From the NCBI GenBank assembly GCA_027579435.1, contig JANBPK010000827.1, positions 1 through 64,000 on the forward strand: a stretch of 64,000 bases of DNA, written 5' to 3'. Shown here one piece after another: positions 1 to 10,697 of the stretch. Below the pieces are notes generated by a model. It was given only the letters and a program-made list of their open reading frames with translations. It had not been told where the DNA came from and ran no database searches. A program made the translations under genes and the position numbers. The DNA is from Candolleomyces eurysporus. Its lineage: Eukaryota; Basidiomycota; Agaricomycetes; Agaricales; Psathyrellaceae. Each line of letters opens with the position of its first letter. Positions within the stretch are counted from its first letter, which is position 1.

Positions 1-3000
1 AAAAAGTGCCTCCGTCATTTCTGCCCGATCCGATCTCATCGCCGATCCACGACGGATCTTACGTCCCGCCCGCCCTCCGAAGCGCAGAACCCTCCGGCGA
101 CTCTGCCAGCCCCCCGCGGCCCAGCTGCACCAGGCTGTCTGCTCACTATGCTTGCGCTAGACCNGTTGCAGGCCCAACTTTGTCCAGTGCCCAGCCAGGG
201 TGCGCGGCCCGACCACCTCGCCTTCCTTCCTTGAAACCCGGAATAGCACTAAAACCTATGGACTTGGACGGCGATACGCTTTCTGCTACTGCCATTTGAC
301 AATATTGTCTACAAACACCGCGAAAGCAAGGTACACCACCCTGTCCCTCATGATTCATCACCCATTTACAGTGCCTTCTTCCAGAGTCGTGCTATCACCG
401 CTGTCACTCACTCTGACCTTGCTGCTGCTGCGTGCACTGCAGTTTGGGTAGATATCAGTGGTACGTATCGACGCATGCTCCCTAATAGTGCTCTATCCTA
501 GCCCTTCAAAGTCGTGACGGCATCCCCGAAAGGGTGCACCGCAAAACTCGATTAGGTTGTGTTAACCTCCCAATTCTATCGAGTCGACAGGATGAGTAAG
601 TTCAAGCTCGCAAGTTTACAAGGCTGCGCACGGCCACGGTTCGCAGTGACTCCGAGAGCTACTCCCAAGGTTCATCTCGGAGATCCAGATGCCATATCCT
701 TACTCACCATCTTTTCCATTGTTCGAGTCAACCAGCAATGGTGCTTACCCAGCCCGGTCATAGTAAATAACCCAACCCAACATTTCCTCCCTGACATACT
801 TACATACGAGCAGGTAAGCCGTGCCGACGCTCGACCGACGCCTTCGAAGATCATGACAGNCAATGTCGCCTCGTTGACCCTGAATCCCGATGACTCCCTT
901 GGCTAGGCGAGAGGACGGAACATAGGACCACTGGCCTTTGTTCAACAAACTCTTTCTGGTGAGCCACTTGCTCCTAATAGAAATATGAACAAAACCCTCC
1001 CAAGCGTACAGCGAACCTCCGGTTGTTTCAGGTAAAGATGCAGTTCTCCGTCGTCGTCATCATCGTACGATCATACCGCCTGGCATCCACCTCCGTCTAC
1101 AGATGCCGACATTGTACCGACGCTTCGATTTTGGGGAGCGCTCTCCATTGCAAGTGTCGAGTGGGCCCGCAGTACGGTCCGACGGTGACGGCGCCCAAGG
1201 GTTTTCTAAAATCCCTAGCGCTTCCATTCTGTTCCCATGGTATATCAAGGTGTGCAGTCCTGTTCAACGAGTCATCTTGGTTTCTGACTTGACTGGTATC
1301 ATTCCATGTGCTCAATGCGATACTCTCATCAAAACAAAAACATATCTTGCCAAGTTAGCAGATCATTAACGTGCATTCCTCGAGGTTCTATGATCAAGTA
1401 AAAACAAGGTTAGAGCTCGTTAGAAACCGCACAAGACATGTAAGTAAGCTTTCAATCAAACTGACATTCTAACTACTCTATGCTTGACGACTATATTCAT
1501 CTTACTCGGAGGACACAAACGTTGGGAACCGTGTATATCAAGTATTGCTTGATCGAAAGGGTGAATGTTCGATAGCCCTCCCTCGAGGTCCATATATGTG
1601 CATTGTGAAACGCTAATTTTGTCCATCCGCGTTTACGTTACGACGGCAAGGGTTGAGCCTGCACCCTGGCACGGCAACCGTCAAAGCGCACCGACGCGCC
1701 GTCTCCGTCGCGTGATCAAAAGAGTCTCGATTCCAACTTCGAGTTTGTCGGGCACATAATTACTTGTAAAACCACCCGCAATGTACGTATACGACGGCGC
1801 CCCAAGACCTTGTACCGTGCAAAGCGCACCGTGGCCGTCGCGTGTTGTCGTCACTGCCTCGAGCTTGACACTCTGGGTCGACATATCATTAATTTTCCGC
1901 AGAAACGAAACAACTTGAGGCTGCTGGCTGCTGCGGGTGTCGGTGGTCCTGGGCTGCATCTGACCCTACCACCTGACCCCTCTCGTTCCTTCGTTCCTAG
2001 CACTTCCATTCTTCGACTCTCACTGGTCGCTGGAATTCGATTCACAGTGACCCTTGTAATATGAATATTCCACGAACATATTACTGTGAGAAACGTATAC
2101 GTACGCACCCCTCCGTTTCTTGTGACCCTTGGTGATATTACTACAGAAGGAAGGAGCCTTTTGCCGGCTCGTCATATTAAAAGTTCTCTGTTACGGACCA
2201 CAACGCCGCGCTCAGCTAAACTTGGGATTTTTGNGAGAACAATAAAAAAAAAAACAACCATATGTTTACTCCTCCCGAACCTGACTTGTCGCGGGGGCGA
2301 ANGTGAGCGCTTAGTCCCGCCCGGTGACCCGTTATTCGTTGACTGGCAACCAACCAACGGTCATGATGAGCAATTAAACAACGGAACCCTTTGCGGCGTA
2401 TACAGTTATGTAGANACCTCGTCTGGGGTAGNAACATGGGACCGAACGACGTCACCGAATAATGTTTACTGGCGAATGTCGTCCGGAGGGTCGCCTCCAA
2501 GAGGCTTCCGGGATCCGTGCTCCATTCTAAACTATCAANACTGAATGTACGCTNCCAAAGAAAGCTTGAGAGAAACNTACCGTGCCTTTTCAGTGTGCGG
2601 TGTCTGTGTGCAGCTTACAGAGTCCTTTGAACAATAAAANAGCAACCAACAGATGTGTCACTATAGACTTCTAGGCACTCTGTATGAATCAGGTTCTNAA
2701 TTCATCTTAGCACCAGTATTAGTCCATTCAATTTCTTTGAATTGCATCTGATTATCTTATCGTGCGTCCCGATCAACTATTATACGAGGATTGCCCTCAA
2801 CCTCTAGCNGGCCATACATGGTATTCAATGTCCCGGCNCCCCGTGNCCGTGGCGTATTGTTCGATCGTCACATACATACATGCATCCACATCCGTCATCG
2901 TCAGCGGGCATCAGCCCTCGCTATCATTAGCGCCCAAAATAGGGAGTAGGGATGATACCGTGGACTCGAGGTCACCGTGAGCATGAGAAATCCGCCGCCG

Positions 3001-6000
3001 CCTGAGCGCCTCGAGAGAACAATAACGTCTCATCTTTCCACTGGAGTCTCGTTNGCAGTTCCCTGATTGCCGTTTGGATCCGAGTCCGGATTGTGTGGAG
3101 CCTCGCCTCAATAATTGAATAAATAGATAATTAGATAAAGGCTAGAAGACCCCGCTGCAGTGACCAAAGGGGTCAACTTGGGCCTCTGAACAATTCAAAG
3201 AGAAGACAATTACATACAAGTATTCTTATNCGAAGGGCAGCCTAATGAAGCTCCACTGCACAAAACGGTTGACGTCGGGCTGGAAGGCCATCCTTCGCGC
3301 CTGATTAGTTCCAGCCTGATTAGTGCGCGTACGACACCCTGCCTGCCTGCCAGTGTGGCGTGTCCAGTTCCCTGCATCTCGAATTCGAATCAAGGCAGTA
3401 CGAACNTGGAACAGCAGGGGTGAGAAGAAGAAGTGGGTTATGAGTCGACGTTCTGTACATAAGTGCATGCCCCTTCNAGAGAACAATGAAAGATTCCACC
3501 AAACCNACATCTTCCANTCCTTTTNCCNTCCAATCATGATCAGTCAGTATTCCAGAACAGAGTTTGAAAGCCAGCGAGCGTTTTTCTCGGCCGGGCGAAA
3601 GATTAGATTAGGGAAACCCNACCACCCCTCCTTCCTACCTTGACCAAAGAACAAGCTTCTTCGGAATTATTTAACAAGCGAATAACCTTTTGGTCGACAT
3701 CAGGCACCTCGAGGCTCGAGTTCGAGTCGATGGTCACNATGTATCGATGTCAAAGGGTTACCCGGGTTTTACTTGCGAGCAGAGATCGAAAACGTGCTGG
3801 CCTGTGGCACGTAAATACACCTTGTCGCTTGCGAGTTTCCAAGGTTTTTCCCGTACACGCGGTCGGGAGCCCCAGTAGCGGTGAAACTAAACCGACCGTT
3901 TCATTTCTNAAGTAGGAAGTGGGGTCTCGAAGAATGATATGAGGAGTCTTTAATTGGGTTTACAGTGGCCTGTGGCGGCGAGATTGGGGGTACACCGAGT
4001 CGGCCATGCTGCGTGCGCATTGCACGGCAGAAGCCTCTGGAGACACGGAGTCCCTCCAAAACTTGAGTATNATAAGCAAAAAAAGCTGTTATTCTTGGAT
4101 CGATTGAGATTAAAAATTTCTCGCAGGCTGGAATTCTGATTCTTCGCAAGAACCCTCCGGCAAAGTTTTGCTGACTGCGTANGGAGCGGCAGGGCTCGTT
4201 TGCGCAGTAGTCTTGAGCCTCGAGGAGCCGAAGACACTGTTCGGAGAATACTTACATGCGCTGTGGCTTTCGAGGCGAGATATCCAACATTATGAAACGG
4301 AGTCTCCTAACCTCGCCTCGAGCCCGGAAAAATGGCCAGCACCCCAAGAACGTCCCCCCAAAGAACCAAATCCTTCTTTTTCNTNCAATCCAATAACGAG
4401 CGCTAATCTAATCACNATATCGATTGTTGCGAGAATGAAAGTCCCTAGTTCAGCGTTCATTTGCGACTCGGAACACCACAGTTGCTACTAGTATAATACT
4501 ACGACTCGGAGAACAAATGGAAAAGAAGCAAAGGTAAGATGAAGATAACATAACAACCACATAACAACTCGTCAAATTCAAACACCACCGTATCGCCGAA
4601 AGATATTGATATGGACTGGCAAATGAAAAGCATCCATCCAGGCAGCCACCGCGCAGTGCCCTATTCAGTCTATGAGATGCCATAAGATAATCACGACCCG
4701 ACTCTCTCACTGGAAATGAGANCTGAGATGGTACCCACGGCACGACAAGGAAGGGGACCACAAGGGATCCAGACCCTTTTCGTCACACCCGTTCCAAGAG
4801 AACCTTGAAGGGGAAGACAACAACCCGCAAAAGGGCCAAAACCTCCGACATGAACTCAAAAGAACTGTGCCACACTGGCACGAGGGGGTACGTTACTCGC
4901 ACAACCCCAAGGTGCAATAAGCTCGGCGTTCAGGTGAGTTGCAAGGGCCTCCCTGGCTCCACCTGAGGGCCGGCGGGTCCGCTGCACGCTGGGGGCCACG
5001 GACGCGAAAAGTGAACCTTATGAACACGTTCAATGAATTGTGTGAACGATGGCAGAGCAGAACAAGACAGGCAGTCGACGGACAGGTGTTCAAACCCCCA
5101 GATGGCTGATTCTTGTCACAGTACTGCCGTACGGACTGAAGGCACACCGACCGTTCTCCTGCCGCCTTGACCCTTGGGCATCTCTTACCACCCCGTCCGG
5201 GTCGTATCATCATGGAGGGCGGGAGCGGTACTGGTGACATTGAAATTGAACCACCTACTAAGAAAAGAAATCAACGTTGGCATTGACAAGGCTGCCGTCA
5301 CCGTCAGTCAGACGAGCGGTGAAAAATAGGATTTTGAGAACACAAAATCGTCATAGAGCGATTACATGCTATACACTTGCCGATTGACGTGACTAGACTG
5401 ACAGATAGTGTGCACCCATGTGAATTGAGCTTGAGTGGGAAACGTGGAGAGGAAGGGGGAAGGGGAGTCAAATGGCATTTGAGATATCTGGGGTAGGTAG
5501 CACTAGGACATGCCATGCCGACAAGACAAGACAAGTGTCGCGTCACTGCTAGTATCAAAAGTGAACGACGGAACCTTGAACGCAGATGACAATCCCTACC
5601 CTCCGACAGACGGCCAGTGCAGTAGAGCAATGTGGTACCTGAGACGGACAATGAGTGATCCATTGAGCAGTGGACACAGATCGCCCCTTGGCATTGAGGT
5701 ACATCCCAAAACGACGCGCACGGCCTATGTTCCTAGATGTCCATATCTATCCTCCTCTTTGAATATTGCTGTCAATAATCGCATCCAGAGCGGCTATGGT
5801 GGCGCAGGGAATCCATAGCTATAGCCAAACGCACGATGATGGCCGGTCAAGTCTAGATGCCTATTAGCATCTGTCCAATCCATCTCCAGCAAGCTTCATT
5901 CACATCGTGCGATCACTGTGGTCTATGATAGACAGACAGACAGCCCGGCTACCACCACCACCACCTCCGACTCGAACTTGCAAACCGAACAACCACTGTT

Positions 6001-6044
6001 CCCCGTCCGTAAAAGGTAGGCAGGCCTCACAAGATGAAGGACGA
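1..6044. other. Gene-poor stretch without a supportable gene
   Basis: Six-frame reading gives only short, mutually overlapping open frames of up to about 150 codons with no recognisable domain, no consistent intron chain and many ambiguous bases, above all between 2.2 and 4.7 kb. Composition changes from place to place and there is a short GACA run followed by a CCA run near 5930-5970. No terminal repeats, transposase or polymerase motifs and no convincing tRNA were seen. It may be an eroded repeat region or untranslated and regulatory DNA. The first ~300 bases could hold the tail of a gene that starts outside the window, but I cannot support that. Confidence 0.5.
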
Positions 6045-8073
6045 TCATGAGATCTCCTGCTCCTTCAACGCCCCCGTTTTAAGCTGATCCCACTGCTGAA
6101 TTTGGATATTCAACTTCCGATCTCGTCCGTCCTCCTTCGCTGGGGTGGTGCTGCTATACACCCCCTCCACCAAAGCCCTCTCCACGAACGGCACAAAAAT
6201 CCCAAAGTAAACCTCCCCAACCGCCCTCGCAATCCTCTTTTCCTTCCTCCTTCTCTCCAAATCGTCTTCCGTGACCGCGGTATTCGTATTCAACGCGAGG
6301 TTGGAAGCAAAAGCTTGAAGGTACGCCAACAGCGAATCCCCACCCTGCGCTAGAACTACATGCACAACCTCGATCAGATCCGGGAGGATACTGACAGGAG
6401 CTAGCAACCGTAGGTTATTGAAAACCCCGAGTAACGAGTTTGTATGTTCAGCGAGGGGCGGGTACGAAGCGAGCATCTGCGGTGGGATATGCGCGGGTCC
6501 TTTTGTTGGCTGTGGCGATGGCGAACCCGTTGCAGCGGTAGTGGTAGTGGCGGCGGGAGGAGTGGGCGGTGATGCCGCTGCNGTCNGGGGTTACAAGCCA
6601 CTTGGATGGAGGCGTTACTACTTGTCGTCGGGTAATGCTGCTGGGAGCGCCACTATTATCTTTTGGTGATCCGGTGGCCTTTTGTAGACGTAGATCCCAT
6701 TTTGAAGCTGCAGACCGGAGATCGCTGGTGACGACTTGTAGGATAGCGTCGGCAAACATGAGGGAAAGTACAGCGCGGAAGTCTGCACCCACTCTGGCGA
6801 ATGCCGTTGAGCAATATGTGAGCTGGGTGAGGAGAGAGGGAAGGAGGCTTAGAGAGAGTTTTGGGAGTGCAGGGGCGAGGATCGGGAGAAGGTGGTTGTT
6901 GAGTGCATGGGACGTATANGTGGTGATCAGGGAGTGAAGCCGCAANAATTCTTGTTCTTGATGCAATGAAGAGGACGCTGTCACCGGAGTTTGACCAGAG
7001 CCACTACGCGATGGCACGGTTGCGGAGGATCGTTCGAGGAATATGGTCGTGAATTGAGTGATGATATCGTATGCACCTTCCCGCCACGCGTCGATGTAGT
7101 TCTTCAAGTAACGCGCTAGATCTTCCTTCTCTCTATCGTCTAATATCCGTTCCGTGTCCTTCGTAAGGCGGGTAACGTCATTGCCGCAGGTTTCGAGTGT
7201 GGACTTGAGGCAGGTTTCTCTACCGATCAGAAAGGCNAGNGCAATCTGCTCCTCGCCTGAGATCTCTTCTTCGCTACTGACTATATCTTCTGAAGAGAGG
7301 TAGATTTGGATCTTGGATCTTGAGGCTGGGGAAGCGAATGGTGAAGAAGGCCCAAAGCCATCCATTTTTCTGAGGAAATTCACGGCCTTCCATAGAGCGG
7401 GTAGTTTTCTATTTGGNTCGTANAGTGTTGCAAGCAGGGATAGAAGCATTTGAGTCACGGAGTTGTGGACTTCCGATAACACGGATTGGAGAATGAGGGG
7501 AGACGATTTGTCCTGGAAAGATGTGCTCGACGATAGTGCTTTCGCATGGGAAGCCAGGGATAGAGCTTCAGCGAAGTAACCATTTCGCACACATGCATCT
7601 ATGAGCAGTGGAATATCCAACAAGTCGCGTATTTTGTCGTGCTGGTCCAGAACCACCTTTGCCCGACCACGTTCCCGGAGGACGTCTTCCGTTCGGTCTT
7701 TCCAGTTCGTCGCTGATTCTTCCAATGCAGGGAGGCTGCTATCCAATAATGAGGAAAGAGATGATGAAAGAGACTCTAGCGAGTTTGTGAGCGCTGTTGT
7801 AGTNCGATGTAGCGAGAGGAATGTGGGGTATGAGGTGTGCGTCAATGANGTCAGGCTNGAGGTGAGGTGATGGGACTGAGTTTGGAGAGTCGTAGGCTCT
7901 GTATAGAGTTCTTGCAANGAGTAGGATGTGAGCTTCGACAGGTAGCTCTTGGAACCNGGCCTGTTCAGGGTAATGGCCGATGACTGATTAGAGGAGGTCG
8001 ACACCAGAACGTCTGTGAGGTCGGACACATCCTGGAGTTTGGATGTACTCGCTGCNGACTGTGTGCCTTCCAT
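6045..8073 (-). CDS. COG8: Conserved oligomeric Golgi complex subunit 8 (Dor1 family)
   Basis: The protein is about 675 residues and matches the Dor1/COG8 family: an N-terminal helical region of coiled-coil type (residues ~60-140), then the typical stretch with an arginine-rich run, the HDKIRDLLDIP segment and a run about lateral expansion and SLASHAKAL, followed by a long alpha-helical rod. COG8 is a lobe-B subunit of the COG tether, which acts on the cytosolic face of the Golgi in retrograde intra-Golgi traffic. The reading frame is continuous from the start at 8073 except for one apparent frame change at 6580-6590, exactly where two N calls lie in an Ala/Pro/Thr-rich linker. I read this as an assembly error, not an intron. 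The last ~130 residues, including the Arg/Lys-rich segment and the C-terminus, lie in the shifted frame ending at 6045. Family assignment is firm; exact length depends on the frame repair. Confidence 0.88.
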
Positions 8074-8387
8074 TGCCTAGTTCGNGTTGTGAGCATGGNT
8101 ATTGCTTCGNATGCCAAATATCTTACCGACGATGAAGATCAGAAGACGTAGAGGATGGTTGCAAGTGCTCATCGCCGTCGACAGCGAGCTTCGAGCTCAC
8201 TGATCGCCGTTGCACAGCCACCCATCACTATCATTTCCAGTTTCATTTCCAGACCTTCAATGCCTTCTCATCCCACTNAACATTCACAAGGACAGATGTA
8301 GTCCNGTTCANCCNAGNATTTCTTCGTTTNGAGTTTCCTCAGCAGCAAACTAGAGATTCAGTTGNTNCTGGGTTCTCATCTCAGCGT

Positions 8388-9670
8388 TCATNNANNATNN
8401 NGAAAGCAGGGAGCTAATGGCGAAGCAAATGAGTGTTTTCGACTAGAGGTATGNCATCCCTGGATATAACATAGCATAAATAATCGACCCACCAACACCT
8501 TCCCACTNTACAGATATAATAGTCTGTTTCCCGGTTGCAACCTTATCTCTCCTTCAACGATATCGTCTTCGATATCATCCATAATATCAGAAGATGGCCG
8601 CGGCTTGGCTACCCACTGGGACAAATCCCAAGCCAANATGAAGAGGACCACGAGTGCGGTATACTGNAACGCGGCTTGCCACTCAGCAACGGCGCCTGTC
8701 CCGTAAGCCAGAGCGCAGAGGTCGTACAACAGGAACAACCCGAGAATTGGGTCGGGGCCTCCTCCGACAGCCTGAAGAGACCATCGTCGCGTCAGTCAAA
8801 ACCACCGAGAACAGGAATGAGATATTACCATNAAGACAAAGATGGTTCCGTTGTTCAGCATCTCAGGGACAGTAGGCGATAGATATCTCTACGAGAGAAA
8901 GTGGTGAGTAATTATTGGTTGTAGAGCTGCTCTANCGNCGGTCNCTACTAACCTCGAGAATCCCAGAGTTCTTCCAGAGGAACAAAACGGCGATCGCAGC
9001 GTTNCCTTTGGACAGAATATGAGTGGTCCAAGTCTTGCTGTTCATACGCAATTCGGGACGCCTCCAGGGATGCAAAGCGATGAAGATGGCATAGTTCTGA
9101 ATGATGAGGTTGACTAGGAGCGCGAATTGNGAGGTGATGTACCACTCCGCTAGCCGGAGCAACGCCCACAAACCTGCATGCCAGAGGTCGCACANATCAT
9201 CAGCTTCCGTCGGATNCCAATNATTCNATCAGCCNGCGGACAGGATACCACTNACCTAGGCAAACGTTTCCGGCAATAAAGAACGGAAGATAGGTCACNT
9301 CAGCGCTCCGCAAGTAATCCCGCTTCTCCGAAATCTCCAGTCCAGCCAACGATGATACCATGGTCTTCTCGTTGACGAATGTATCAAGAAGTGGCTCCAT
9401 TTCAAGGTCCCGGGATACATTTTCTCTTGGTTTCGCGAGAGCAAGGAGCCACGATCCTCCGACGATGGACAGGAANGCGACGAAGGCGCTTAGCATATCC
9501 GTAGAAGACACCGTATAAGGGGAATTGGAGGGTATTCTCGTGGAGGCCATGAATAGGATNTAGGCCTGTCCNACTGTCGAGGCCAGGAGAGTANATACCG
9601 CCAGAAGGAGGGCGGCGAGGCCGACGGCGCGGGTTCGAGTAGGAGGGGTGTGGTCATAGTCATATACCAT
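8388..9670 (-). CDS. Multispanning membrane protein, family not recognised
   Basis: At least three or four exons on the minus strand encode a chain of hydrophobic segments. The first exon (9670 to ~9250) starts with an MVYDYDHTPPTRTRAVG leader, two likely transmembrane helices (one rich in Ala/Leu, one containing VAFLSIVGGSWLLAL) and an acidic loop. The second exon (~9170-8950) holds a further helix pair beginning WALLRLAEWYIT and ending with a hydrophobic strand before ILEV. The last exons (~8870-8390) add a helix pair around LLYDLCALAYGTGAVAEW and an acidic C-terminal tail with DIMDDIEDDIVEG. I count about six or seven membrane spans. The pattern suggests an organellar or plasma-membrane protein, but no transporter signature is visible. 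The 3' end is obscured by several N calls near 8390-8400, so the stop is not fixed. Confidence 0.6.
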
Positions 9671-10028
9671 CGTGCCCGAGAANAAAGGTGTGNGAGAGAT
9701 GTAGGTATTCTTGTTCGAAGGNTTGCNTTANCACCATAGAAGCTCGTATTAANGCATGAGGTCATTAGGAGTTCTCTGTTGGCCCAGCCTGGTTGGCCGT
9801 CTCGATCATTAGTAGGGAGCAGGCNCACCCCACCCAAGGACCTTGATGACGACATACATGATAGGTTTGGACTCAGGTCATTGGAAGACGGTAGTCTTGA
9901 GCTTAAGGCACAAGTCTGTGAGGAACTTGCCCAAATAGATTCGAATCAAATTAACGCTCAGCACATCCGATCACTTTGGTTTTAACCGCAATCATCCTCC
10001 TCACCTACGCCATCCAAGCTTGATCTAA

Positions 10029-10529
10029 GTAAAGCTGGACCTACCTCAAGCCCCCGAAGATTACTACCAAGTTCTCTCAATACCCCAAAATGCCAGTNTA
10101 CAAGANATAAAAGCCGCGTACCACCGCGCACTCCTCCAACATCATCCCGACAAGCAACAGANCTTGAACGGATCCACCACTGCGGTCCCATCGTCGATTG
10201 AAATATCCTTGATCAAAGAGGCATATGATACCCTGACATCGTCCGAAAAGCGAGCACAATACGACGCAGACGTNCTGAAGAGGAGGAAGCGACAACAGCT
10301 CGGATCGTCGGGACCGAGACCTGCGCAGGTCGTTTCCTTGGAAGAATGGACAAATCTTGCTGCTTCAGATGAAGAGAGCGATGAAGGCCCTTGGACATAC
10401 CCTTGCCGCTGTAGTGGGCGTTACGAGATTTCGGTCGAGATGATGGAGCGAGGGGTTCACTTGGTGGGCTGTAACAGCTGCTCGGAGGTGGTTTGGGCTG
10501 GGTACGAACTCGAAGATGATTCTGGGTAA
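10029..10529 (+). CDS. DPH4: Diphthamide biosynthesis protein 4 (J-domain, CSL zinc finger)
   Basis: Two diagnostic domains are visible. The N-terminal J domain begins with EDYYQVLSIPQNAS, has the HPD motif in LLQHHPDKQQ and the expected final helix IKEAYDTLTSSEKRAQYDAD. The C-terminal CSL-type zinc-binding domain contains YPCRCSGRYEI and GCNSCSEVVW, giving the Cys-X-Cys and Cys-X2-Cys pairs. This is the Dph4/DNAJC24 architecture; the protein binds iron and, with Dph3, supports the radical chemistry of Dph1-Dph2 that modifies elongation factor 2. The two halves are joined by a short Lys/Arg-rich linker and an acidic SDEESDEG segment. No in-frame ATG precedes the J domain: a TAA lies just upstream at ~10026. 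The start is therefore in an upstream exon or hidden by a sequence error, and the 5' limit given is only where the frame opens. It converges on the DNMT1 gene, 168 bp away. Confidence 0.85.
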   Translation, partial: VKLDLPQAPEDYYQVLSIPQNASXQXIKAAYHRALLQHHPDKQQXLNGSTTAVPSSIEISLIKEAYDTLTSSEKRAQYDADXLKRRKRQQLGSSGPRPAQVVSLEEWTNLAASDEESDEGPWTYPCRCSGRYEISVEMMERGVHLVGCNSCSEVVWAGYELEDDSG

Positions 10530-10697
10530 ACCTACTTCAGTTGAGTGGAGAATCCGGTGAACAATAAAACAGGTTGTATTACACCCTAAACTACTACTAG
10601 ATGTCTTCCCGTAAGCTATCATCAATTAGAATGTGACATACAAGTATCCCCATGGTGTTCTAGAAGAAGAAACAAATCCAAGGCTTCCACAGCTACT

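Noticed and set aside
2086..2544. 152-codon plus-strand open frame in the gene-poor region
   Set aside because: Kept open partly by ambiguous bases; no domain, low-complexity run of K and no splice partner.
2230..3490. Recurring GAGAACAAT at 2236, 3013 and 3478, possibly a dispersed repeat
   Set aside because: The flanks do not align; a nine-base match alone is not evidence of a repeat family.
3700..3740. GAGTTCGAGTC, a B-box-like sequence
   Set aside because: No A box or cloverleaf can be found upstream at the right distance.
5035..5105. Possible tRNA: TGGCAGAGCAG resembles an A box and GTGTTCAAACCCC a B box
   Set aside because: The T arm pairs at only three of five positions and the acceptor halves (GTGAACG against AGATGGC) do not pair.
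5920..5975. GACA and CCA short repeats as a CRISPR-like or satellite array
   Set aside because: Only three or four short units; ordinary microsatellite sequence.
6580..6590. Intron in COG8 at the frame change
   Set aside because: The change coincides with two N calls and the protein continues without missing residues; an indel in the assembly explains it better.
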